Source of the DNA: Leucobacter coleopterorum | Lineage (GTDB): Bacteria > Actinomycetota > Actinomycetes > Actinomycetales > Microbacteriaceae | Length of the DNA: 64,000 nt | Direction of reading: 5' to 3' | NCBI RefSeq assembly: GCF_011382985.1 | Contig: NZ_CP049933.1 | Span: 806,001-870,000 of the forward strand | Shown here: positions 1-8,373 of the stretch, one piece after another | Position numbering within the stretch: the stretch's first letter is position 1 | Layout of the letters: the number at the start of each line of letters is the position of its first letter | Made by a program: the position numbers and the translations under genes | The notes under the pieces: generated by a model | What the model was told of the DNA's origin: nothing | The model's input: the letters and a program-made list of their open reading frames with translations, nothing else | The model's database searches: none

Positions 1-297
1 GCGCAGGAGCCCATCGTTGTGGAGTCTGAGATCGAGGTGACCCTGCAGCGTTCCGTGCGAGTTGGTCGGGTCATTATTGGCGCCGCCATCGTCGGGGGTG
101 TGGTTGCCGCGCTGGCGGCACTGTTCTTCCCGATCGACGAGAAGGCCGACTACACGATGGGTCAGGTCATGGGATTTTCGGCCTTGATTGGGATCGCAGC
201 TGGGCTGGGCATTGGCGCTCTGCTCGTGCTGATTCTGAATGCCGCAGCAAAACGGCGACGCGGTACCGGGGTCGCTATCCAGTCTGACGTGCGATAA
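1..297 (+). CDS. Small two-helix membrane protein, 5' end cut by the window edge
   Basis: The frame is open from the first base, so the true start lies upstream; a GTG at 19 would be the first internal start. Two hydrophobic segments are visible (about residues 18-36 and 50-72 counted from that GTG), followed by a short basic tail with KRRR. The product is not recognised; it looks like a small integral membrane protein with both termini probably cytoplasmic. It reads toward the tatA pair. Its last codons (ending SDVR, stop at 295-297) share a 15-bp sequence with the 3' end of the first tatA, which marks the edge of a 297-bp tandem duplication. Confidence 0.6.
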   Translation, partial: AQEPIVVESEIEVTLQRSVRVGRVIIGAAIVGGVVAALAALFFPIDEKADYTMGQVMGFSALIGIAAGLGIGALLVLILNAAAKRRRGTGVAIQSDVR

Positions 298-595
298 TCG
301 CACTATATCCGATCGAACGGAGTCTAGATCATGCTGCAAAATCTCGGGGGTTGGCACCTTCTTGTCATCGTCTTTATTGTGCTGCTGTTGTTTGGTGCAC
401 CCAAGTTGCCGGGTCTTGCGAAGAGCCTGGGACAGTCGATGCGAATCCTGAAGAAGGAAGTTTCGTCGGAGAACACCGAAAAAACAGACGGTACGGCCCC
501 TGCTGCTGCGCCTACGGTTGCCTCTGAAACTGCTGCTCCCGCTCCGGTCGTCGAGCAGCCTGTTGCCAAAGAGCCAAACACTGACGTGCGATAAT
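284..595 (+). repeat. Tandem duplication unit around tatA (297-bp period)
   Basis: The 15-bp sequence CTGACGTGCGATAAT occurs at 284-298 and again at 581-595, a spacing of 297 bp. The two tatA start codons (331 and 628) are also 297 bp apart. This places a tandem duplication boundary at the 3' end of the upstream gene: the duplicated unit carried the last codons of that gene plus tatA. The regions between repeat and start codon have diverged, so the event is not the most recent change. Confidence 0.75.
331..594 (+). CDS. tatA: Twin-arginine translocase subunit TatA (copy 1)
   Basis: TatA forms the variable-size pore that moves folded, cofactor-bearing proteins across the cytoplasmic membrane with TatC. 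The 87-residue product has one N-terminal transmembrane helix (about residues 8-22), the hinge motif LLLFGAPKLPGLAKSLG and an amphipathic helix ending RILKKEV, then a long Ala/Pro-rich acidic tail. Length and architecture fit TatA/TatE rather than TatB. The last codons (TDVR) match the end of the preceding gene at DNA level, so the C-terminus seems to have been acquired when the segment was duplicated in tandem. No tatC is in view. Confidence 0.88.
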   Translation: MLQNLGGWHLLVIVFIVLLLFGAPKLPGLAKSLGQSMRILKKEVSSENTEKTDGTAPAAAPTVASETAAPAPVVEQPVAKEPNTDVR

Positions 596-627
596 GGGCA
601 GACCTCTATGATCGGAGCAATCCCGTA

Positions 628-837
628 ATGTTTGGAAACCTGTCAGGACCGACCATGATTGTCATCCTGTTCATCGTGCTGTTGTTGTTTGGTGCACCCA
701 AGCTGCCGGGTCTTGCGAAGAGCCTGGGACAGTCGATGCGAATCCTGAAGAAGGAAGTTCGACCTGACGAGGATGCAAAGGCCGATGTTTCGGCCGAGGC
801 TCCCGACACAGAAAAGCCTGACAGCGAAAAGAAGTAG
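628..837 (+). CDS. tatA: Twin-arginine translocase subunit TatA (copy 2)
   Basis: This 69-residue TatA paralog starts exactly 297 bp after copy 1. The core from the end of the membrane helix through the amphipathic helix (VLLLFGAPKLPGLAKSLG onward to KKEV) is identical in protein and almost identical in DNA, while the first 12 residues and the tail differ. The short acidic-basic tail ends DSEKK, typical of TatA. The strong DNA identity over the core indicates recent duplication or gene conversion. Division of labour between the copies is unknown. Confidence 0.87.
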   Translation: MFGNLSGPTMIVILFIVLLLFGAPKLPGLAKSLGQSMRILKKEVRPDEDAKADVSAEAPDTEKPDSEKK

Positions 838-847
838 GGGCTTCTTC

Positions 848-876
848 GGCGTTCTGTGATTTCTGAGCAGAACGCC
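848..876. terminator. Hairpin between convergent tatA and purF
   Basis: A 9-bp perfect stem (GGCGTTCTG / CAGAACGCC) with an 11-nt loop sits between the stop codons of two convergent genes. It lacks a clear U-tract on either strand, so it may be a weak or protein-assisted bidirectional terminator. Confidence 0.45.
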
Positions 877-881
877 CCAGC

Positions 882-2342
882 CTAGCTCTCTTGCGTCGCC
901 TCGACCCACGAGAGGTACTCGGAGTCGATGTTGCCAGCCGCATAGACCCCGGTGAAGCAGCTTTCCTCAAGCTGGGTCACCACGGACTGGCCATCGAGAA
1001 TCGCGCGGTTCATTCCCTCAACAGTCTGATAAATAAGGTGATCCGCGCCGAGCTCTGCAGCAATCTCTGCCGGAGTGCGATTGTGGGCGATGAGTTCGTT
1101 GCGTGAGGGCATATTGATGCCATAGACGTGCGGGTGCGTGACCGGCGGTGCTGCAGAAGCAAAAACGACAGACTTTGCACCTGCGGCGCGGGCCATCTCG
1201 ACGATCTCGCGTGAGGTCGTGCCGCGCACAATTGAGTCGTCAACGATCAGCACGTTTTTGCCCCTGAACTCGACGCTCATCGCGTTGAGCTTCTGGCGCA
1301 CGCTCTTCTTGCGAACGGCCTGGCCCGGCATGATGAAGGTGCGGCCGACGTAGCGGTTTTTGAAAAAGCCCTCCCTGTAGGGGATCCCGAGCTTCTGCGC
1401 GACCTGCATAGCACTGGGTCTCGCGGAGTCGGGGATCGGCATGACCACATCGATATCGAGGTCAGGTAGTTCGGTCTGGATCTGCTCGGCGAGCACGTCA
1501 CCAAGACGGAGACGCGCGTCGTACACCGAGATTCCGCTGAGCACCGAGTCTGGGCGTGCGAGGTAGATGTACTCAAAAGCGCAGGGCAGCAGACGCGGAT
1601 TCTTCGCGCACTGTCGCGACTGCATGGTGCCGTCGGGGGAGATGAGAATGGCTTCCCCTGGCTCAACATCGCGCACGATCTCGTAGCCACCAGATTCAAG
1701 CACCAGGGACTCGGAAGCCACAACCCAGTCTTCGTTGCCACTTGCATCGACACGACGACCAAGAACGAGCGGGCGGATCCCGAACGGATCACGGAAGGCG
1801 AGGAGCCCATATCCGGAGATCATCGAGATTGCTGCGTAGGATCCTTCGACCCGATCATGAAGGCGCGACACCGCACCAAACACCTGATCGGCGTCGAGCG
1901 AGAGGCCAGCGATCCCTGCCTGCAACTCGTTTGCGAGAACATTCAGCAGCAGTTCCGTGTCGGAGTGGGTGTTGAGGTGGCGGCGATCCACGTTGTAGAG
2001 ATCCGCCGTCAGCTCGCGGGTGTTGGTGAGGTTTCCGTTGTGCACGAGAATGATGCCGTAGGGAGCACCAACGTAAAACGGCTGGGCTTCTTCTTCTCGC
2101 TCGGCCGATCCGCGCGTCGCATAGCGCACGTGTCCGAGGCCGACATTTCCGGTCAAGCGGCGCATGTCGCGAGTGCGGTAGGCCTCGCGAACCTGACCCT
2201 TGGACTTCACAATCTGAAAGAAGTCACCATCGAGGGTAGCGATGCCGGTCGAGTCTTGACCGCGGTGCTGCAGTAGGAGCAGGGCGTCATAGACCTGCTG
2301 GTTGACGGGCTCGGACGAGACAATACCAACAATGCCGCACAT
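882..2342 (-). CDS. purF: Amidophosphoribosyltransferase PurF
   Basis: First committed step of purine synthesis: glutamine plus PRPP gives 5-phosphoribosylamine. The start at 2342 gives MCGIVGI, so Cys2 is the N-terminal nucleophile of the class II glutaminase domain after Met removal; an upstream in-frame start would bury it. The glutaminase half shows HRGQDSTG, VRYATRG and HNGNLTN. The phosphoribosyltransferase half carries the PRPP loop NVLIVDDSIVRGTTSREI. At 486 residues the length is normal and the gene is intact. It is divergent from purM, with 144 bp between the starts, suggesting joint control of the purine branch. Confidence 0.97.
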   Translation of the reverse strand: MCGIVGIVSSEPVNQQVYDALLLLQHRGQDSTGIATLDGDFFQIVKSKGQVREAYRTRDMRRLTGNVGLGHVRYATRGSAEREEEAQPFYVGAPYGIILVHNGNLTNTRELTADLYNVDRRHLNTHSDTELLLNVLANELQAGIAGLSLDADQVFGAVSRLHDRVEGSYAAISMISGYGLLAFRDPFGIRPLVLGRRVDASGNEDWVVASESLVLESGGYEIVRDVEPGEAILISPDGTMQSRQCAKNPRLLPCAFEYIYLARPDSVLSGISVYDARLRLGDVLAEQIQTELPDLDIDVVMPIPDSARPSAMQVAQKLGIPYREGFFKNRYVGRTFIMPGQAVRKKSVRQKLNAMSVEFRGKNVLIVDDSIVRGTTSREIVEMARAAGAKSVVFASAAPPVTHPHVYGINMPSRNELIAHNRTPAEIAAELGADHLIYQTVEGMNRAILDGQSVVTQLEESCFTGVYAAGNIDSEYLSWVEATQES

Positions 2343-2474
2343 GCTTTGTGAATAGCTCCCTGGGAGATGGGTAGGCGCCGCGCTGACGCACCTCAATAGT
2401 TTCCCACACTCAGGCTGGGTGTGCGGACCCGGGGCGACATTTATTTCGGTTCAAACCGGCATCCTGTGGCAGGG

Positions 2475-2480
2475 TACGCT
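2475..2480 (+). promoter_or_regulatory. Leaderless -10 of purM
   Basis: TACGCT lies 6 nt before the GTG at 2487 with no Shine-Dalgarno sequence between, the geometry expected if transcription begins at the start codon. This also decides the purM start. Confidence 0.65.
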
Positions 2481-2486
2481 GGTGGG

Positions 2487-3599
2487 GTGACTGATAACGC
2501 GTCGATCTATGCCCAATCCGGAGTAGACACCGCTGCAGGTGATCTCGCCGTCGAGCTCATGAAGTCTGCGGTGTCGCGCACGCATGGCCCAGAAGTGGTC
2601 GGTGGTGTTGGCGGATTCGCCGGTATGTTCGACGCTTCCGCGTTGCTCGGCTACAAAAAACCCTTGCTTGCCTCGTCGACAGACGGGGTCGGTACCAAGG
2701 TCGCGATCGCGCAGGCGATCGACAAACACGACACCATTGGGCAAGACCTGGTGGCAATGGTCGTTGACGACATCGTTGTTGTTGGTGCGAAACCGCTGTT
2801 CATGACCGACTACATTGCGTGCGGCAAAGTTGTGCCGCAGCGCATCGCTGACATTGTGCGCGGGATCGCTGAGGCCTGCGAGGCGACCGGCACCGCTCTG
2901 GTTGGTGGTGAGACCGCAGAGCACCCCGGGTTGCTCGGGCCCGACGACTACGACGTTGCCGGCGCAGCAACCGGTGTGGTTGAGGCCGACCGAATGCTCA
3001 TGCCATCACGCGTACAGGATGGCGACGTTGTGCTCGCGATGGGTGCTTCAGGTCTGCACTCGAACGGATTCTCGCTCGTGCGGCACATTCTTTCGGAGCG
3101 GGGCATCGGCTACGAACAGCACAGCAATGAGCTCGGTGCGAGCTACGGTGAGGCACTGCTGACACCGACGGCCCTTTACACTTCACCCCTGTTGCGGGTA
3201 CTTGAAGATCCCACGCTCGACGGCGCGATCCATTCCTTGAGCCACGTGACTGGAGGTGGGATCGCGGCGAACCTCGCTCGTGTACTTCCTGTTGGTGCGT
3301 GGGTGGAGTTGGATCGTGGCACCTGGTCTCCGCTGCCCGTGTTTAGGCATCTTGCAGATCTCGGTGGCCACACGCTTGAGTCGCTTGAGGGGGCGTGGAA
3401 CCTTGGAATCGGCATGTTTGCGGTGGTCTCGGCTGAGCGATCGGCACACGTCGCTGCCGCGTTGACTGCGGAGGGCCTCGACACCTGGGTTGCAGGTACG
3501 ATTTCGACCGCGCCGCGTGACTTAGTGGGCTTTGAGCAGGGAGCAAAGGGTGTTGACGGTGGTGCGGTGCGCCTCGTGGGGGCCTACACCGAAAGGTAA
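2487..3599 (+). CDS. purM: Phosphoribosylformylglycinamidine cyclo-ligase PurM (AIR synthetase)
   Basis: Fifth step of purine synthesis: ATP-dependent closure of FGAM to aminoimidazole ribotide. The 370-residue protein has the family N-terminal segment YAQSGVDTAAGD, the ATP-binding STDGVGTKVAIA region, the GGETAEHPG motif and the C-terminal HVTGGGIAANLARVLP motif. Start GTG 2487 is chosen because translation from it gives the usual N-terminus and a leaderless -10 precedes it. The reading frame is intact. The 143 bp after it (3600-3742) contain no gene I can support. Confidence 0.96.
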   Translation: MTDNASIYAQSGVDTAAGDLAVELMKSAVSRTHGPEVVGGVGGFAGMFDASALLGYKKPLLASSTDGVGTKVAIAQAIDKHDTIGQDLVAMVVDDIVVVGAKPLFMTDYIACGKVVPQRIADIVRGIAEACEATGTALVGGETAEHPGLLGPDDYDVAGAATGVVEADRMLMPSRVQDGDVVLAMGASGLHSNGFSLVRHILSERGIGYEQHSNELGASYGEALLTPTALYTSPLLRVLEDPTLDGAIHSLSHVTGGGIAANLARVLPVGAWVELDRGTWSPLPVFRHLADLGGHTLESLEGAWNLGIGMFAVVSAERSAHVAAALTAEGLDTWVAGTISTAPRDLVGFEQGAKGVDGGAVRLVGAYTER

Positions 3600-3742
3600 C
3601 CCTTTCGTGTTGACTGGCCTGGCGACCGCAGAGACAACCCTCCGCATGAACCCATCAGGCTCGATGGAACGGCTCGGGTTAGTGGGACGCGGGGATCTTG
3701 CAGTCGTGCATCTGAACCTCATTGTGGAGCAGGAACCAAGGG

Positions 3743-4210
3743 TTAGCTTCGCGTAATTAAGGCTGTCGCTATGACCGCGATGCCCTCGCCGCGACCAGTG
3801 AAGCCGAGGTGATCGGTAGTGGTGGCGCCGAGGCTGACCGGAGCCCCGACGAGTTCTGACAGAATCTGTTGCGCCTCGTTGCGGCGAGGGGCGAATTTGG
3901 GGCGCTCGCCGATGATCTGAACCGAAACGTTGCTGGGCTGCCAGCCGTGTCCGGCAAGACGTGTGAGTGCGGCTTTGATGAAGTCAGTGCTGGCGGCGTT
4001 TTTAGTGGTGGGATTGTCAACACCCACGAGGCCACCGATGTCTCCGAGGCCAGCCGCTGAGAGCAGGGCATCAACGATCGCGTGGCACACAGCGTCTCCG
4101 TCGCTGTGGCCAGCCAAGCCTGGCTCGCCGGGCCAGTCGAGCCCCGCCAAACGAAGAGGTGATGCCGGGTCGTAGGCGTGTACGTCGAACCCGGTGCCGA
4201 CACGGATCAT
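3743..4210 (-). CDS. ispF: 2-C-methyl-D-erythritol 2,4-cyclodiphosphate synthase IspF
   Basis: Fifth step of the MEP isoprenoid pathway, forming MEcPP with release of CMP. The 155-residue protein shows the metal-binding GFDVHAY (Asp-X-His), the GHSDGDAVCHAIVDALL motif and the C-terminal TTTDHLGFTGRGEGIA loop, all standard for the trimeric IspF family. Its ATG overlaps the ispD stop by four bases, so the two are translationally coupled, as in many actinobacteria where the ispD-ispF pair sits next to carD. Confidence 0.96.
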   Translation of the reverse strand: MIRVGTGFDVHAYDPASPLRLAGLDWPGEPGLAGHSDGDAVCHAIVDALLSAAGLGDIGGLVGVDNPTTKNAASTDFIKAALTRLAGHGWQPSNVSVQIIGERPKFAPRRNEAQQILSELVGAPVSLGATTTDHLGFTGRGEGIAVIATALITRS

Positions 4211-4986
4211 GCTTCCTCCGCCAGGCCGACCACATTGGCTGCGAGAAAGAACTCAAGGATTCGTAGATCATCGGGAGTTGTGAGTTTATGCGCGCGCATC
4301 TCGCCGGTCACCGTGCGCACACGAGCACCGGCACGCTGCACAACCTCGGCATCGTCGGTTGGAGGATCCGTGTGTAACTGCGCTGTAGCGTGTGCCGCGG
4401 CAATCGTTTCTCGAGGGAACCCCTGGGGGGTTTGAACAGCAACCAGGGGAGTGCGGTCAATGGTTTCGTGAACAATGCCTTCTGCGTCAACGCGCTTGAG
4501 CGTATTAGCGATGGGAAGCGCAGGCACGACTGAGTCACCTGTCCGATGCACCTCGCTAATGACCCGCTCGAACAGCTCAGCGCTGGCAAAAGGGCGTGCT
4601 GCGTCGTGGACGAGAACCGTGTTGACTGATTCTGGCAGAGCATCGATGCCAAAACTGACCGACTCATGACGTTCTCTGCCGCCGGGCACGACCGTGACTG
4701 ACCACGAGCTGTCGGGTTGCACGATGCTGTCGATGAGGTCAAGGGTCTGCGCTGCGCGTTGCTCTGGGACAACAATGACCAGGTGGCCCCGGTGCGGGAG
4801 CGAAGTGGCCACCGCGATCCCGAACTCGATCAGGGTGCGACCTCGCAGTTCGACGAACGCTTTGGGAACTGCGGCTCCGAGGCGTTCGCCGCGGCCAGCG
4901 GCGACGAGCACAACCCCGAGCATTGGGAGGCTGTGTGGCGTTGCCCCGCCGGGCGTCTGTTCGTTGCTCAGTGCAGAACCATTCAT
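4207..4986 (-). CDS. ispD: 2-C-methyl-D-erythritol 4-phosphate cytidylyltransferase IspD
   Basis: Third step of the MEP pathway: couples MEP to CTP. The catalytic nucleotide-binding motif [19 protein letters not shown] lies near residue 25, followed by the VHDAARPF region and [11 protein letters not shown] choose the ATG at 4986 (MNGSALS) rather than one two codons upstream because a TANNNT hexamer lies exactly 6 nt upstream, the same geometry as at other leaderless genes here. The operon is ispD-ispF, separated from carD by a strong terminator at 5026-5062. Confidence 0.95.
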   Translation of the reverse strand: MNGSALSNEQTPGGATPHSLPMLGVVLVAAGRGERLGAAVPKAFVELRGRTLIEFGIAVATSLPHRGHLVIVVPEQRAAQTLDLIDSIVQPDSSWSVTVVPGGRERHESVSFGIDALPESVNTVLVHDAARPFASAELFERVISEVHRTGDSVVPALPIANTLKRVDAEGIVHETIDRTPLVAVQTPQGFPRETIAAAHATAQLHTDPPTDDAEVVQRAGARVRTVTGEMRAHKLTTPDDLRILEFFLAANVVGLAEEA

Positions 4987-5564
4987 GTACATAGGTTACT
5001 CGGGTCCGGTCGGAATCGCCGCGGCAAAAAGAAACGCCCTGCACAATTGTGCAGGGCGTTTCGCGTTAGTCTCCCACTATGGGTGGCAAGCACCTCGTCG
5101 AGCACCGCGTTGGCCTTATCTTCATCAGTCTTCTCGGCGAGCGCGAGCTCAGACACGAGAATTTGACGAGCCTTCGCGAGCATGCGCTTCTCTCCGGCGG
5201 AAAGTGAACGCACCTCTTGATCTCGACGCCACAAATCGCGCACAACCTCGGAAACCTTAATGACGTCTCCGGAAGCCAGTTTCTCAAGATTCGCCTTGTA
5301 TCGGCGCGACCAGTTGGTCGGTTCTTCGGTGAAGGGCGCGCGCAGCACCTCGAACACACGCTCGAGGCCCTCCTGATCAATGACGTCACGCACACCAACC
5401 AGGTCGCAGTTCTCCGCGGGTACCTCGATGGTGAGATCGCCTTGATTCACCTGCAGCTTCAAGAAAAGTTTCTCTTCGCCGCCAAGTTTGCGTTTCTTCA
5501 CCTCGATGATCTTGGCTGCGCCATGGTGGGGGTAGACAACGGTCTCTCCGACCTCAAATTGCAT
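4983..5564 (-). CDS. carD: CarD family transcription regulator (RNA polymerase-binding)
   Basis: CarD binds the RNA polymerase beta subunit and stabilises the open complex at rRNA and many other promoters; it is essential in mycobacteria. The N-terminal RNAP-interaction domain has [15 protein letters not shown]; the C-terminal helical DNA-binding domain follows ([20 protein letters not shown]). The usual protein is about 160 residues and ends shortly after AVLDEVLA. Here the open frame continues for about 33 more residues through its own terminator. Adding one C near 5081 would give ATP-stop at 5077, so a single-base deletion is likely and the true 3' end is probably 5077. RBS AAAGGAG precedes the ATG. 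Confidence 0.92.
   Translation of the reverse strand: MQFEVGETVVYPHHGAAKIIEVKKRKLGGEEKLFLKLQVNQGDLTIEVPAENCDLVGVRDVIDQEGLERVFEVLRAPFTEEPTNWSRRYKANLEKLASGDVIKVSEVVRDLWRRDQEVRSLSAGEKRMLAKARQILVSELALAEKTDEDKANAVLDEVLATHSGRLTRNALHNCAGRFFLPRRFRPDPSNLCT
4993..4998 (-). promoter_or_regulatory. Leaderless -10 of ispD
   Basis: On the minus strand TAACCT is followed by 6 nt (ATGTAC) and then the ispD ATG at 4986. It lies just past the carD terminator, giving ispDF its own promoter. Confidence 0.6.
5026..5062 (-). terminator. Intrinsic terminator of carD
   Basis: A perfect 32-bp palindrome (5031-5062; arms GAAACGCCCTGCAC and its complement) is followed on the minus strand by five T residues. It is a textbook rho-independent terminator placed after carD. 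As written, the carD reading frame runs through it, which is the reason for suspecting a lesion near the carD stop. Confidence 0.9.
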
Positions 5565-5592
5565 CGAGTGGCTCCTTTACAGTCCAGCCACT

Positions 5593-5598
5593 AGAATA
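5593..5598 (-). promoter_or_regulatory. Possible -10 element of carD
   Basis: The minus strand reads TATTCT about 28 nt upstream of the carD ATG, leaving room for a short leader with the AAAGGAG ribosome-binding site. No convincing -35 is visible. Confidence 0.35.
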
Positions 5599-5614
5599 CC
5601 ACAGCTCTCCGGTA

Positions 5615-5633
5615 TTGGGTTAGGATTACCTAA
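5615..5633. promoter_or_regulatory. DtxR/IdeR-like iron box between carD and lpqE
   Basis: The 19-mer TTGGGTTAGGATTACCTAA matches 16 of 19 positions of the mycobacterial IdeR consensus as I recall it (TTAGGTTAGGCTAACCTAA), including the inverted TTAGG/CCTAA arms. It lies in the divergent carD-lpqE intergenic region. No dtxR gene is in the window, so function is an inference. Confidence 0.4.
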
Positions 5634-5727
5634 GCTGCGCCGGTTGTGTGCTCACAGATAAGATAAATATCAGACTGTGGTCGCTTCCCGTGGCCCATCT
5701 TACGTATTTACGGCTCGGAGGATCACC

Positions 5728-6330
5728 TTGAAGATTCGGATCGCCTCGTCTATCGCACTCGCGGCGGCTATTGCACTCGGTGCATCCGGTTGCACCCTGA
5801 TTGCGCCACAGGCAACGCTCATCCCTTACGCACCAAGCGATGGCGTCGACGTCACTGTTGATGGCGTGAACGTGCGCAACCTGATGTTGATCGCCGACGA
5901 GACTGGCGAGAACTTCAATGTTGTCTTCAGCTCGGTGAACCTCACCGGCCAGGAACACGACCTCACGATTACCTTCACTGGCAAGGGTTCAGAGACGGCC
6001 CGCGCTGAGTTCACTATCCCCACCGGCAACACTCGCTTCGGCAACCCCGATGGTGCCGAGGTGCCCGTGCTCGTCACGATTCCGGGCCTTGAGTCAGGAC
6101 AGACAGTCGACGCATATTTTCAGACTCAAAAGTCTTCAGAAAAGCAGAAATTTGTTCCTGTGCTGGATGGTGAGCACGAGGAGTACGCGGATTACGTGCT
6201 GCCGGCCGACTTCAGCAAGAAAAATGATAACGCTTCCGAAGCAGCCAAGAAGAAGGCTGCTGAAGACGCAAAGGCAAGCGACACAAAGATCAACGATGAC
6301 AACACCACTGAGAGTGACACCAGCAACTAG
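5728..6330 (+). CDS. lpqE: LpqE-like secreted lipoprotein
   Basis: The TTG at 5728 is chosen because GGAGG lies 8 nt upstream and the resulting N-terminus is a clean lipoprotein signal: KIR, a hydrophobic Ala-rich core, then the lipobox GASGC with Cys about residue 22. The mature part is a beta-rich domain of about 130 residues followed by a Lys/Asp/Ala-rich, low-complexity tail. Position divergent to carD and next to ispD-ispF matches lpqE (Rv3584) in Mycobacterium tuberculosis; this synteny plus the lipoprotein signal is the basis of the name. The precise role is unknown; some relatives are grouped with copper-chaperone-like folds. The gene is intact. Confidence 0.75.
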   Translation: MKIRIASSIALAAAIALGASGCTLIAPQATLIPYAPSDGVDVTVDGVNVRNLMLIADETGENFNVVFSSVNLTGQEHDLTITFTGKGSETARAEFTIPTGNTRFGNPDGAEVPVLVTIPGLESGQTVDAYFQTQKSSEKQKFVPVLDGEHEEYADYVLPADFSKKNDNASEAAKKKAAEDAKASDTKINDDNTTESDTSN

Positions 6331-6347
6331 TCACCCAGTTTGCAAAG

Positions 6348-6379
6348 CGCCCGCCCGAACCTATTCGGGTGGGCGTTTT
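6348..6379. terminator. Intrinsic terminator after lpqE
   Basis: A 12-bp stem (CGCCCGCCCGAA / TTCGGGTGGGCG, one G-T pair) with a 4-nt loop is followed by TTTT on the plus strand. It lies between convergent lpqE and regX3 and may serve both. Confidence 0.8.
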
Positions 6380-6416
6380 GTGTTGTCGGGTGGGATCCAC
6401 AGCGACCCCGCGGATG

Positions 6417-7118
6417 TCACCCGAAACGGTATCCAACTCCTCGTACGGTTGAAATGAGGGAGGGTTTCGAAGGTTCTTCCTCGATTCGAGCCCGGATGCG
6501 CTTGACGTGCACATCGAGAGTTTTCGTGTCGCCGTAGTAATTGCTGCCCCATACTCGATCAATGAGTTGTCCGCGTGTCAGTACTCGACCGGAATGTCGC
6601 ATGAGCATTTCGAGCAGCTCAAACTCGCGCAGTGGCATTGCCACTTCTTCACCACGCACTGTAACCGCGTGACGTTCCGTGTCGAGGCACACACCAAGTT
6701 CATCGAGCACCTGTGAGTCGGCGGGCGGCGCAGCCGATTCGTCAACGGGGGCGGACACGGGTCGACGTAGAGATGCGCGGATACGGGCGAGTAGCTCTCG
6801 AGTTGAGTAGGGCTTTGTGATGTAATCGTCGGCTCCCAGCTCAAGCCCTACAACGATATCGATCTCACTGTCTTTTGCGGTAAGCATGATGATCGGAACC
6901 TGAGACGTGAGCCTGATCGCGCGGCAGACCTCGGTGCCAGGCAAACTGGGCAGCATTAAGTCAAGCAGTACTAGGTCGACAGGAGCGGCTGCGAAGGATT
7001 GAACAGCCTCGGCGCCATCGTCAACAACAGTCACCCGGTATCCCTCGCGCTCGAGAAGAAACGCGAGTGGTTGCGAGATCGATTGCTCATCTTCAACGAG
7101 CAGAATGTGCTGTGGCAT
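6417..7118 (-). CDS. regX3: OmpR/PhoB-family response regulator RegX3
   Basis: The 233-residue regulator has a receiver domain with acidic pair DE at residues 10-11, phospho-acceptor Asp in LVLLDLMLP (about residue 52), Lys in ITKPYS, and a C-terminal winged helix ending VRGVGYRFG. Downstream of a SenX3-type kinase and divergent from phoU, it is almost certainly the phosphate-starvation regulator. It is expected to drive high-affinity phosphate uptake genes, which are not in the window. The frame is intact. It starts 14 bp after the kinase stop and is presumably co-transcribed with it. Confidence 0.92.
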   Translation of the reverse strand: MPQHILLVEDEQSISQPLAFLLEREGYRVTVVDDGAEAVQSFAAAPVDLVLLDLMLPSLPGTEVCRAIRLTSQVPIIMLTAKDSEIDIVVGLELGADDYITKPYSTRELLARIRASLRRPVSAPVDESAAPPADSQVLDELGVCLDTERHAVTVRGEEVAMPLREFELLEMLMRHSGRVLTRGQLIDRVWGSNYYGDTKTLDVHVKRIRARIEEEPSKPSLISTVRGVGYRFG

Positions 7119-7132
7119 GGGCGAGACTCCTT

Positions 7133-8361
7133 TTACTGATCTGACGAGGGGTTTTGGCGCTCAGCGGGTCGAGTGGCAGAACTCTTTACAATGCGACGCG
7201 CTTTCTTGACGCGCTTTGCAGACTTTGCGGAGACCCCCGAATTTGAATCTATGACTGGAAAATGAAGAGTGAAGCTTGATCCCACTCCGGGCTGGGACCA
7301 CACATCGACATCGCCGCCGTGCGCTCGCATGGTGTGTCGGGCGATACTGAGGCCAAGCCCGGTGCCGCCCTCACCGCGCGTGCGAGCGCCGTCGATGCGA
7401 TAAAAACGTTCAAAGATGCGAGAGAGGTGTTCCGCTGGCATGCCTGCACCCTGGTCCGTGACGGTCACCAGAAAATTATCTTTATCGAACGACATGCCGA
7501 TCCCGACTCGCCCTCCCTCGGGCGAGTACCGTATCGCGTTGCTGAGAAGGTTTGCCACGGCCGAGCCAAGCGAGGTTGGTCGGCCGAGAATCACGGCCTC
7601 GCGGGCCGTATCGGCATCGTCGGTTACAACAAGCTCGACACTGTTTTGTGTTGCAAACTCGCGGTGTGATTCGACCTCGCTGCGAACGAGGTCCCTGAGG
7701 TGCACTCGTTCGCGATCCTCAGGTCGCAGCGTCGACTGTGCTTCAGATAGTTGGATCACATCTCGCGAGAGTTCACCCAGGCGGCGAGACTCCTTCACGA
7801 GACTCTTTGCAAAGCCGCGCACAACCTCGGGTTCTCCAGCGGCTTGCTGCACGGCCTCCGCGAGGAGGCCGATCGCTGCGATGGGGTCTTGAGCTCGTGG
7901 CTCACGTTTGCGATGAAGTCTCGCCGCATGGCGTTCACCCGCTGTTCTTCACCTATATCCTCGGCGAGGACAACCACAAAGCGGCGCTGCAGTCGCACGA
8001 TATGAATGCGTACTGTGTCTCCGGGGTCGCTCGGATCAGGCTCGTGGGTATCGGGCATGCCCGTGGTCATAACGTTTCTTACACGCTGCAGGAAGGAAGG
8101 GTCTCGCAACTCCTCGCCACTAATGTGCTGCTCTTGGCGGGCTGTGGGGTTGGCGTAGACCGCGGTAAGTGAGGAATCGAGAATCACCGCAAACGTCTCA
8201 ACCTCATCGAGAATTGAGGTTGCGATCTCTGGCAGCTCGGGTCGCATCTCTGCGGATCGCCTCCGTCCCGCTGCCTTGGCGCTCACTATTGCGGTAGCGG
8301 TGCCCGCCCCAATGACAATGCCGAGCCCAACAGAGGCGAGCACGAGCGCGGTCGGATCCAT
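7133..8361 (-). CDS. senX3: Phosphate-sensing histidine kinase SenX3 (frame broken once)
   Basis: The start at 8361 (MDPTALVLASVG) gives one N-terminal membrane helix, then a PAS-like region, the HisKA phospho-acceptor in FIANVSHELKTP, and an HATPase domain with NLLSNAIRYSPEGG and GTGLGLSIARH. The frame changes right after HELKTP. On the coding strand CCCC (7883-7886 as GGGG on the plus strand) must be CCCCC to continue as PIAAIGLLAEAVQ, so this is a one-base deletion and the two parts together make one normal kinase of about 409 residues. A leaderless -10 precedes the start. The partner is RegX3; PhoU is divergent. Confidence 0.9.
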
Positions 8362-8367
8362 GCCTTT

Positions 8368-8373
8368 ATCGTA
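8368..8373 (-). promoter_or_regulatory. Leaderless -10 of senX3
   Basis: The minus strand reads TACGAT, six bases (AAAGGC), then the ATG at 8361. This supports starting SenX3 at MDPTAL rather than at upstream in-frame codons. Confidence 0.6.

Noticed and set aside
3600..3742. A small gene between purM and ispF (open frames exist on both strands)
   Set aside because: Neither frame has a ribosome site, a recognisable family or a sensible start; codon use is not distinctive.
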